DNA from: Gnomoniopsis sp. IMI 355080
Taxonomy: Eukaryota > Ascomycota > Sordariomycetes > Diaporthales > Gnomoniaceae
Length of the DNA stretch: 15,569 nucleotides
NCBI GenBank assembly: GCA_027946555.1
Contig: JAPEVC010000418.1
Span: forward strand, 1 to 15,569
Direction: 5' to 3'
Made by a program: the position numbers and the translations under genes
In this document: positions 7,572-15,173 of the stretch, piece after piece
Numbering within the stretch: position 1 is the stretch's first letter
How the letters are laid out: the number at the start of each line of letters is the position of its first letter
Notes under the pieces: model-generated
Seen by the model: only the letters and a program-made list of their open reading frames with translations
What the model was told of the DNA's origin: nothing
The model's database searches: none

Positions 7572-7643
7572 AGGTGTATTAGTTTAATGGTATAAGATAA
7601 CCGTAGCGTCCTTATCGTACGAGTTCGAATATAGTTTACACTT
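7572..7643 (+). pseudogene. Degenerate tRNA-like element
   Basis: The acceptor strands AGGTGTA (7572-7578) and TACACTT (7637-7643) pair over 7 bp with one G-T pair. Inside are the tRNA-like pieces AGTTTAATGGTA (D region) and ACGAGTTCGAAT (T loop). The anticodon arm GATAA/TTATC closes an 11-base loop (CCGTAGCGTCC) instead of 7, and the T stem has only three of five pairs. No anticodon is clear. It may be a decayed tRNA gene, or a tRNA whose structure I cannot resolve by eye. Confidence 0.4.
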
Positions 7644-7680
7644 AACTTCGTCTATTTCTCTAATTACTAGTTAGGGATTC

Positions 7681-7724
7681 GGGGGGGGGGCTTTAATAAA
7701 AATTTAAAATTAAGCCCCCCCCCC
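7681..7724. repeat. Long G/C-run hairpin upstream of nad4L
   Basis: Ten G followed by CTT (7681-7693) pair with AAG followed by ten C (7712-7724), a 13-bp perfect stem around an AT loop. It ends 43 bases before the nad4L ATG. It stands out strongly from its AT-rich surroundings and belongs to the same class as the hairpins at 1313, 12951 and 15204. Confidence 0.75.
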
Positions 7725-7767
7725 ACTACATTCAAAATAATTTACACTCAAATAGAAATAAAAAAAA

Positions 7768-8037
7768 ATGAATTTAACTTTAATACTCTTTTTGATCGGA
7801 ATCTTAGGATTCGTCTTAAACAGAAAAAATATTATTTTAATGCTTATTTCCATAGAAATAATGCTTTTAGCTATAACTTTCCTTATATTGGTAAGTTCAC
7901 TAAATATTGATGACATTATCGGTCAAACTTACGCTATCTATATAATCGTAGTAGCGGGAGCCGAGTCAGCAATTGGTTTAGGTATTCTAGTAGCCTTCTA
8001 CAGATTAAGAGGAAGTGTTGCAATAGAATATAAATAA
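7768..8037 (+). CDS. nad4L: NADH dehydrogenase subunit 4L
   Basis: A small membrane subunit of the proton-pumping arm of complex I in the inner membrane. It is 89 residues, the usual fungal length, with three membrane helices: about 2-16 (LTLILFLIGILGFVL), 24-45 (IILMLISIEIMLLAITFLILV) and 55-78. The conserved glutamates in the second helix (SIEIMLL) and third helix (AGAESAIGLGILV) are present. It starts MNLTLI and ends TAA 8035-8037. Its last base is the A of the nad5 ATG, the one-base overlap known from many fungi, so both subunits are probably translated from one mRNA. Confidence 0.96.
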   Translation: MNLTLILFLIGILGFVLNRKNIILMLISIEIMLLAITFLILVSSLNIDDIIGQTYAIYIIVVAGAESAIGLGILVAFYRLRGSVAIEYK

Positions 8038-11000
8038 TGTATTTAAGTATAATAATTTTACCATTATTAGGAAGTATAGTCGCTGGCTTTTTCGGAAGAA
8101 AAGTTGGGGTTCGCGGAGCACAAATAATTACTTGTTTATGTGTAATAGCAACAACTATTTTGGCTTTACTTGCTTGAATTGAGGTAGGTTTTAACAATAT
8201 CCCTGTTACAATCGACCTATTTAGATGAATAGATAGTGAATGATTTAATATTACTTGAGGATTTCAATTTGACGCTTTAACAGTTTCGATGTTAATCCCT
8301 GTTTTAATTATAAGTTCATTAGTTCATATTTATTCTATAGGTTACATGAGTGGAGATCCCCACAATCAAAGGTTCTTTAGTTATTTAAGCTTGTTTACTT
8401 TTATGATGATTATCTTAGTAACAGGTAATAATTATTTGTTAATGTTTGTAGGATGAGAAGGTGTTGGTGTTTGTTCATATCTTCTAGTAAGTTTTTGATT
8501 TACTAGAATAGCAGCAAACCAAAGTTCTATATCTGCTTTTTTAACAAATAGAGTAGGTGATTGCTTTTTAACTATAGGTATGTTTGCTATATTATGATCT
8601 CTAGGTAATTTAGATTATGCTACAGTATTTTCATTAGCTCCTTATATTAATGAAAATGTTATTACGATTATAGGTATTTGCTTAGTAATTGGAGCGATGG
8701 CGAAAAGTTCACAAGTTGGGCTTCACGTATGACTTCCTATGGCGATGGAGGGTCCTACTCCTGTTTCCGCACTTATACACGCTGCTACAATGGTTACCGC
8801 GGGTGTGTATTTATTAATGCGTTCATCTCCTTTAATAGAATATAGCAGTACTGTTTTACTTATATGTCTATGATTAGGAGCAATAACTACTGTATTTAGT
8901 TCTCTTGTGGGTCTATTCCAACAAGATATTAAAAAAGTTATCGCTTATTCTACAATGTCACAACTTGGAATGATGGTTATAGCTATTGGTTTATCTTCAT
9001 ACAATTTAGCTTTATTTCATCTAGTAAATCATGCGTTAATTATAGAGCGCATGTAAAATTTGACAAATTGCTGGAACATCTTCAAGATTTGATAGACAAT
9101 CAGCAGGAAAGTTACGTATAATCAAAATATGTAAAATCTTCAACGACCAGACGTTAAAGATATTGGAAGTTGTTTTAAATATGACTATTAAGTGGTGTTT
9201 TAAATAATATTTTCTATATTATGGTATGGTCTAAACAATATAGTGATATATTGAAGGTAATTTATTATATTACTTTAGTACTCTAATTAAGCAAGGAGTA
9301 CAACCCTTTCGATTTGTACTAGGGAATATATAATTAAAATTAAATTAACGCCTATATTGTTTATAATTTTACATTAGTTGCTGGAGATATAATAAATAAT
9401 CTGTCTTTTTATAATATATTTGAATATATTATATATAATGATTTATTTAATTTAAGTTCAAGTTCAAGTTCAAGTTCATTATTAATTACACCAATTGTAA
9501 AAAAGGTTGGTGGTAAAGGGGTGCAAATGGTAGGTAAAAATAATATTAATTCAAATATACATTCCTCTTTTCATACAATACTAAATGATAAGTCTAAAGG
9601 AGGGATGTTATTAAGTAATGTTATCTATCACATACATAATGAAAATAAATTAAAATTACCTTTGTTTTTAACATCAAAAGGTATAAAAGCTTCACATGAT
9701 TTAATTAACATGCTTAATCTTTTACCTGATGATAATAATTCTGATTTTAAAGGAGATAATTTATTATTTGAGTTTTTAAATAATAATTATAATAAATTAT
9801 TTAGATTTAATATGCAGTTAAGTTTAAAAATAATTAAACCTAATATTATGTATGATTTACCCCTTGGTTCTCAAAAAGTAATAGATGGAGATTGTTCAGG
9901 TATTTACTGTTTTATGCACAAAGAAACAGGTAAATATGGAATAGGTTCTGCCATATCATTGCGTAATCGTCTTAATGATCATATGAACAGTTTTTATGGC
10001 AATCGTTTAAGATCACATTTGCATGATTGAGTAATGACCAACGGAGATCTTTCATCTATTAAATGAGCACCTGTTATTACATACGACAATATAGTTCAAG
10101 AATGATATAGTATTAATTATGCATTTCCCTTAAGTCAAGGTGGTGCTAAAATACTACAAGGGTTTGGACAGTATGTTAGTCGTGTATTAGAACAATGTAT
10201 TTATACTAACTATAAACCCTTTTTTAACATTAAAGATGAACAAAAATTAAAAGACATTATTTTTTTTAATTTTTCTTTTCAAGCAAATGAATTATTTTTA
10301 AGTTTAGATCAAACTCATGTATATCAAGCTTGATCGGACAAAGAAGCTACTATATTATTAGCAGAATCTAATTCTTATAATTCATTAGCAGATCAATTAA
10401 AGATATCTGTAGGTTCGGTTAGAAATAATATGAATTGACACAAAGGTATTACTATTAGTAATGATAAAGGAGTAAATATAGTTATATATTTAAAAGAAAA
10501 AGGTCTACCTTTTAGATATGAACAAATAAATTCTCAATTAAAACCGAAAGATAAATATTCTTTAATTGAATTAAAAAATAAATCTTTATATGATCTTAAA
10601 CCAGGGGAAATATATGTTATAAATATAGAAAACTTAGAAGTTTTCGGTGTTTATAAAAACCAACGTGAACTTTGAATGAACTTGAATCCAAAGTCAGGCG
10701 TAGCCGATTTGGAGAAACTATCTCTAAAGGAACAAAGAAATTATCTTGATAATAGAATAGGTAGATATTTTAATTTGGTTAAACCAGGTGGTATTAACAC
10801 TGAGTTAGGTAATTTCTATATTTGTAAACATCCAGATTATTTGCCAGGATTGACTAAAAAAGCCTCAGGTTTATTTGCAGTTAATACCTTAACAGGATTA
10901 ACAAAATATTTTGCTAATAATTCTCAGGCTGGTGATCGAGGTACAGTAAGACGTAATAGAAATAACAATACTATTACAAAGGATGGTATTAAGTATATAA

Positions 11001-12162
11001 ATGAAGACATCTTTATTGAGTTTTTTCCTGAAGCTTTTATTAAAGTAGGTGCAACATTTCAACTTAATAAAGAACAGTTGTCTAATTTACCTGATAACCC
11101 TAAATCTTAGCCCTCACTGCTTTTAAAAATCGAAGATTTTTAATTTGCGTAGTGGTGGCTACTACCCCTATATATGGGTAAAGATTTTTAAATGTCTATA
11201 AAGCATTATTATTTTTAGGAGCCGGTGCAGTTATCCACGCAGTAGCTGACAATCAAGATTTCAGAAGATATGGAGGATTAATTTCATTCTTGCCTTTAAC
11301 TTATTCTGTTATCTTAATTGCTAGTCTAAGTTTAGTAGCTTTCCCATTCATGACAGGTTTCTATAGTAAAGATTTTATATTAGAATCTGCCTTCGGACAA
11401 TATCAATTTAGTAGTATTGCGGTTTATCTTATAGCTACAATAGGAGCTATCTTTACTACTTTGTACTCTGTGAAAGTTTTATATTTAACCTTTTTAACTA
11501 ACCCTAATGGGCCTATAACATCTTATAAACATGCTCATGAAAGCGATATGTTTATCAGTTTACCTTTAATTATTTTAGCTGTATTTTCAATATTTTTTGG
11601 ATTTGTAACTAAAGATGTCTTTATAGGTTTAGGTTCAGGTTTTTTTGTAGATAATAGTATATTTATTAATCCTATTCACGAAATAATGATAGATACTGAA
11701 TTTGCAGTTCCTACATTATTTAAAATATTACCTTTTATATTTACGGTTTCATTTAGTGTTTTAGCTATAGTTCTTTCAGAATTTTTACCTGGAATTATTA
11801 TTAATTTTAAATTATCTCAATTAGGTCGTAATATTTTTGGTTTCTTTAATCAAAGATTTTTAGTTGAAATGTTTTATAATAATTATGTTACAAATTTAGT
11901 ATTACATTTAGGAGGGCAAACAACTAAAGTTTTAGATAAAGGTAGTGTAGAAAAAATCGGTCCATACGGACTAGAGAAAGGATTTGTTAGTTTAAGTAAA
12001 AGTTTAACTAAGTTAAGTACTGGTGTAGTTACAAGCTATGCTTTATACATTTTAGTTGGTCTTATATCTTTTATATTTATTCTTTATTTATCTGAAATTA
12101 GTTCTAGTTTAATTATAATATTAATTTTACTAACCATTTTTAGTTTAAATAATAATAATTAA
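8037..12162 (+). CDS. nad5: NADH dehydrogenase subunit 5, two exons
   Basis: Large antiporter-like proton-pumping subunit of complex I. Exons 8037-9036 and 11195-12162 join to 655 residues, normal for fungi; the Phe codon in NHAFYKALLFLGAG is split T/TC across the intron. Landmarks in exon 1 are YSIGYMSGDPHNQRFFSYL, FVGWEGVGVCSYLLVSFW, GDCFLTIGM, and the region from MAKSSQVGLHVWLPMAMEGP to TPVSALIHAATMVTAGVYL. It continues with FQQDIKKVIAYSTMSQLGMM and LFHLVNHA. Exon 2 opens with YKALLFLGAG, then AVIHAVADNQDFRRYGG and FPFMTGFYSKDFILE. The C-terminal region has the long amphipathic section and a last membrane helix. Many Trp codons are TGA. The start overlaps the nad4L stop by one base. Confidence 0.96.
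9455..9478. repeat. AGTTCA hexanucleotide repeat, four copies
   Basis: Four perfect AGTTCA units. They lie in the frame that leads into the nad5-intron ORF, where they would encode eight serines, but before its first ATG (9527). This is either a 5' leader or a serine-rich N-terminus if a non-ATG start is used. Confidence 0.8.
9527..11110 (+). CDS. Divergent GIY-YIG endonuclease in nad5 intron
   Basis: An intron-encoded protein of 527 residues from the first ATG. A GTG at 9521 and an open frame back to 9344 allow a longer form. Five or more in-frame TGA codons are read as Trp. The nuclease domain starts near residue 125: SGIYCFMHKETGKYGIGSAI, then SLRNRLNDHM. A glutamate in VLEQCIYTNYKPFFNI fits the catalytic Glu. 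In GIY-YIG enzymes the residue before IGS is normally Tyr; here it is Gly (Y-G-I-G-S), so the protein may be inactive or belong to a variant family. Next is a helix-turn-helix-like part (YNSLADQLKISVGSVRNNM) typical of NUMOD1/IENR1. The C-terminal part (about 385-527, from MNLNPKSG) was not recognised. It probably serves intron homing. Confidence 0.8.
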
Positions 12163-12179
12163 CATTTTATTATTATTTT

Positions 12180-12337
12180 TTTATTTAGTTAAGATTTATT
12201 GAAGACTGTTTTTAAAACTATATGGTCAAGAATAAGTCCACATGAGATGCTATGCTTTTTTTTTTTAATATATATATAAATATTTTTTTTTTTTATATAA
12301 ATCTTAATCTATATATGAATATTTTTTTTCCTAATAT
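12180..12337 (+). repeat. Duplicated atp6 leader, copy A
   Basis: This segment, together with the first codons of the following ORF, matches 13484-13647 in front of atp6, with scattered changes. Shared blocks include AGTTAAGATTTATTGA, ACTGTTTTTAAAA, the long T runs, and the last bases CCTAATATATG before the ATG. The homology continues into the coding part to about 12480 (13790 in the other copy). The two copies are offset by about 1,305-1,310 bases with a few indels. Confidence 0.85.
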
Positions 12338-12865
12338 ATGAACACTTTTAGTTTAAATAATAATTTAGTCAGAGAGAGACTTAACCTATTAGACCAATTT
12401 GAAATAAGAGATTTAATAAGTTTAGATGCGTCAGTTTTCGGTGACTTACATATCTCTATTACAAATACAGGATTACCTTTAATTATAGCTGCTCTTGCTT
12501 TAATTTTTTTTGTTTGAAGTGCAGAACAACTTCTGTCTCTTCATTCTTGAACATCTACGAATATTCCGCGTGATAAACAAAACGATTTATTATACCTTAA
12601 ATTAGGTTGACAATCAGCTAACACAACTTTTAATCTCCAGTCCCATGATATTTATTCTTCAAAATGGGGATGAACAGGGGAATTAGTTGGTAGAGAAAAA
12701 TGAAGACTCAATAAAATAGCTGATCGTGCTGAGTCTAGCGGGGCTTTGAAACTTCTCGGTTTACAACATGATTATAAAGGAAGAATAACTTATATAGGTA
12801 CTAATAAAGGAGCTAAAGCTACTCCTGAGTTAATAGCGGTACTTAAATTACATGATATAGTTTAA
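12338..12865 (+). CDS. Chimeric ORF: atp6 5' part plus unknown tail
   Basis: 175 residues, from an ATG in the same context as atp6 to TAA 12863-12865. Residues 1-47 (MNTFSLNNNLVRERLNLLDQ ... ITNTGL) copy the N-terminus of the intact atp6, with about a dozen substitutions. Residues 48-58 still form a hydrophobic helix (PLIIAALALIFF) but no longer match at base level. From about residue 59 the protein is unrelated to ATP6: Trp-rich, with SAEQLLSLHSW, SHDIYSSKWGWTGELVGREK and HDYKGRITYIGTNKGAKATP. The tail uses five TGA codons as Trp plus one TGG, so it has been coding in a mitochondrion. It lacks the ATP6 channel helices and the essential Arg, so it cannot replace ATP6. It could be a gene-conversion relic, an alternative-end copy created by a mobile element, or a new gene; I cannot place the tail in a family. 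Confidence 0.65.
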
Positions 12866-12950
12866 TAGGACTAGCATCTTATTATGTTTTCCTTTCTTAG
12901 TTTTTAATTAATGTTTGTGGCCCTGACCCCTTAGTTGTTTTTTTTTTCTG

Positions 12951-13018
12951 GGGGGGTTACTTTGAATTTTTAGTAAATTAAGCTAACCCCCCTGTCCCTT
13001 CCCTCGTCCCGGCCGGGA
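12951..13018. repeat. GC-rich hairpin cluster upstream of atp8
   Basis: GGGGGGTTA (12951-12959) pairs with TAACCCCCC (12984-12992), a 9-bp stem. A 12-base perfect palindrome TCCCGGCCGGGA follows at 13007-13018, and then a C run near 13043. The spacer 12866-13140 holds no gene that I can see; these elements are its main content and differ sharply in composition from the flanks. Confidence 0.7.
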
Positions 13019-13140
13019 TCGTCCTGTCCAATTCAGTACAGTCCCCCCCCCCCCGTCCGTTGCTTGTCATCTTTTCGTTAACTATTTGACGCGAATACTC
13101 TATATTAGTAATGTATTTAATATTTAAATAAAACTCTAAC

Positions 13141-13299
13141 ATGCCTCAATTAGTACCATTTTATTTTATAAATGAAGTATCGTTCGTTTTTGCTATTATA
13201 GCAATTACAGTATATTTTTTATCAAAATATATTCTTCCTAGATTTGTACGTTTATTCTTATCACGAACATTTATTTCAAAAGTTCATTCTAAAGTTTAA
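13141..13299 (+). CDS. atp8: ATP synthase F0 subunit 8
   Basis: A small single-helix subunit of the mitochondrial ATP synthase, placed beside ATP6 in the peripheral stalk. The 52-residue product starts with the hallmark MPQLVPFYFINEVSF. Its membrane helix (VFAIIAITVYFLSKYILP) is followed by a basic C-terminal end (RFVRLFLSRTFISKVHSKV) expected on the matrix side. The length is close to the usual 48. It precedes atp6 as in most fungi, with 348 bases between them. No break seen. Confidence 0.96.
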   Translation: MPQLVPFYFINEVSFVFAIIAITVYFLSKYILPRFVRLFLSRTFISKVHSKV

Positions 13300-13647
13300 A
13301 ATAATAAATATTATTTATTTTCCCTATAAGGGTAACTTGTTTATATTTATATCTAAATAAATTTTTAGATACTAATTACTATTATTTTATCCCAATAGGA
13401 ACATTTATTTGCTGACGAATAAATGTACTAACGATAATTAAAAATATAATTGTATAGAATATACCATAATAAATTTCTTATTTTTTTTTTAGTTAAGATT
13501 TATTGATAACTGTTTTTAAAAGTAGTTGGCTAAGAATAGGTCCATATGGGATATTATGCTTTTTTTTTTTTTAATCTATATATAAATATTTTTTTTTATT
13601 TTTATACAAATCTAAATCTATATATGAATATTTTTTTTTCCTAATAT
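13300..13647 (+). promoter_or_regulatory. atp8-atp6 spacer with atp6 leader (copy B)
   Basis: This 348-base spacer contains no gene. Its second half (13484-13647) is the leader of atp6, repeated at 12180-12337 in front of the chimeric ORF. It contains long T runs (13560-13572, 13589-13598, 13630-13639). Retention of the leader in both copies suggests it may matter for atp6 mRNA processing or translation; that is inference. No promoter consensus was identified. Confidence 0.5.
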
Positions 13648-14442
13648 ATGAACACTTTTAGTTTAAATAATAATTTATTTAGAGAGATACTTAGTCCATT
13701 AGACCAATTTGAAATAAGAGATTTAATAAGTTTAGATGCACCAATTTTCGGTAACTTACATATCTCTATTACAAATATAGGATTATATTTAACTATTGCA
13801 GGGTTATTTATTTTCATTTTAAACATTTTAAGTATAAATTACAATAAATTAGTTAGTAATAATTGATCAATAAGTCAAGAGTCTTTATATGGAACTATAC
13901 ATAGTATTGTTACAAATCAAATTAATGGAAAAAGTGGTCAAATATATTTTCCATTTATCTATACTTTATTCATAATGATATTAATAAATAATTTAGTTGG
14001 GATGGTTCCCTACAGTTTTGCATCTACAAGTCACTTTATATTAACATTTTCTCTTAGTTTTTCAATTGTTTTAGGTGCTACATTCCTGGGTTTTCAAAAA
14101 CACGGGTTAAAGTTCTTCTCTCTGTTTGTTCCCGCTGGTTGCCCTTTAGCTTTGCTGCCCCTGTTAGTCCTGATAGAATTTATATCTTATTTAGCACGGA
14201 ATATTTCATTAGGACTGCGATTAGCTGCAAACATTTTATCTGGTCATATGTTACTAAACATTTTAGCGGGTTTCACATACAATATTATGACAAGCGGGAT
14301 AGTTTTCTTTTTTCTAGGGTTAATCCCTCTAGCTTTTATAATAGCTTTCTCAGGTTTAGAATTAGGGATCGCTTTTATACAGGCTCAAGTCTTCGTTGTA
14401 TTATCATCAGGATATATAAAAGATGCACTTGACTTACACTAG
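13648..14442 (+). CDS. atp6: ATP synthase F0 subunit 6
   Basis: Subunit a of the ATP synthase, which forms the proton half-channels next to the c-ring in the inner membrane. The product is 264 residues, the expected fungal length, starting MNTFSLNNNLFREILSPLDQ. The key channel motif SLGLRLAANILSGHMLL carries the essential arginine. The following GLELGIAFIQAQVFVVLSSG has the conserved Glu and Gln of the last helix. It ends YIKDALDLH and TAG. One TGA (13864) is Trp73. It is intron-free. The first part is duplicated upstream in the chimeric ORF at 12338; this downstream copy is complete and is therefore taken as the working gene. Its stop codon overlaps a possible GTG start of the next ORF. Confidence 0.97.
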
Positions 14443-15173
14443 TGAAAACTTTTTCTCCAAATTTTTCTAGATTTAATACCTTTTTTTTTAATCTCATGCT
14501 TACAATTAAGGATTGCTTTCATACAATGTTAAGTTTTTGTCCTTATGTCTTTGGGGTATGTAAAGGATGGATTGGATTTACATTAATGAAAAATACCTTT
14601 TTATCTTTTACATATACTACTTTACCGAGAGTATTTAGGTTCATTAGTCCTAATTTAGGCATATTTTATAATAAATTTCTCTTACTTTCTCTTTATGATA
14701 AATTATCTATTTTAAGCTTTACTTTTCCTGCTCTTTGTGCTATTAATTCCTGTTTAGACTTTCTTTTTGATTTTATTAAGATAGATGATTTACTTAACCC
14801 TGAGGGTTCATCCAGTACCTCATCTTCTAATCCTACAGGTGAAAACCCAAATGATCCGAAGAATCATCCGAAGAGGCCTAAGCTTGATTTTATAGTAAAT
14901 GATGACTCTAACGATAACGATAACGATAACGATAAGTTTAGAGAATTAGCAAAGAATTTACAAGAAAGACGTGAAGGAGTATTAGAAAAACGTAGGCTTA
15001 TGCATGCTTCGAGTAAATCTACTACTCTATCAGATTTAGGTATAAGTTATAGACGTAGCAATGATACATACGATAAAGCTATGATGGTAAGACAAGTTTT
15101 TCCTGGCGCAGATAGTAATTTTATTATTAATCCAGTTAAGATTGATATTATCGCAAAATTTCGTCCAAAATAA
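14442..15173 (+). CDS. Unrecognised 243-residue ORF after atp6
   Basis: Open from GTG 14442 (the last base of the atp6 stop) to TAA 15171-15173. The first ATG in frame is 14496 (225 residues), which is a more conventional start. The N-terminal half is hydrophobic with possible membrane segments (PRVFRFISPNLGIFY, LSILSFTFPALCAINSCLDF). The middle is a low-complexity Ser/Pro/Asn linker (NPEGSSSTSSSNPTGENPND) and an Asn-Asp repeat made by four AACGAT units (14910-14933). The last third is charged and probably helical (ELAKNLQERREGVLEKRR). No TGA codon occurs in the frame. No domain recognised. It could be a freestanding mitochondrial ORF co-transcribed with atp6, or remain from a mitochondrial plasmid; neither is shown by the sequence. 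Confidence 0.6.
   Translation: MKTFSPNFSRFNTFFFNLMLTIKDCFHTMLSFCPYVFGVCKGWIGFTLMKNTFLSFTYTTLPRVFRFISPNLGIFYNKFLLLSLYDKLSILSFTFPALCAINSCLDFLFDFIKIDDLLNPEGSSSTSSSNPTGENPNDPKNHPKRPKLDFIVNDDSNDNDNDNDKFRELAKNLQERREGVLEKRRLMHASSKSTTLSDLGISYRRSNDTYDKAMMVRQVFPGADSNFIINPVKIDIIAKFRPK
14910..14933. repeat. AACGAT repeat, four copies
   Basis: Four perfect tandem hexamers within the ORF after atp6, encoding alternating Asn and Asp. The copy number can change without shifting the frame, so it may vary between strains. Confidence 0.85.

Larger units (their letters stand above)
9037..11194 (+). mobile_element. nad5 intron, group I with GIY-YIG ORF
   Basis: A 2,158-base intron following exon T9036 and ending in G11194. 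The 5' part carries the core: P-like CAAATTGCTGGAAC (9064-9077), Q-like ACAATCAGCAGGAAAG (9096-9111), R-like TTCAACGACCAGACGTT (9139-9155) and S-like ATGGTATGGTCTAAAC (9221-9236). The endonuclease ORF fills the 3' periphery. The exon frame reaches a stop at 9052-9054, so the ORF is not fused to nad5. Confidence 0.85.

Noticed and set aside
7710..8197. Two antisense frames over nad4L and the start of nad5
   Set aside because: Both are complementary to strongly conserved complex I genes and have no domain or start context.
547..12865. Apparent premature TGA stops in many genes
   Set aside because: They fall at conserved Trp positions in cox2 and nad5 (for example in HQWYW and FVGWEG), so they are Trp codons under code 4 and not pseudogene signs.
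13641..13826. Antisense open frame over the start of atp6
   Set aside because: Shadow of atp6; the sense frame is fully explained by ATP6 homology.
14139..14432. Second + strand frame inside atp6
   Set aside because: Out-of-frame shadow of the conserved channel region of atp6.
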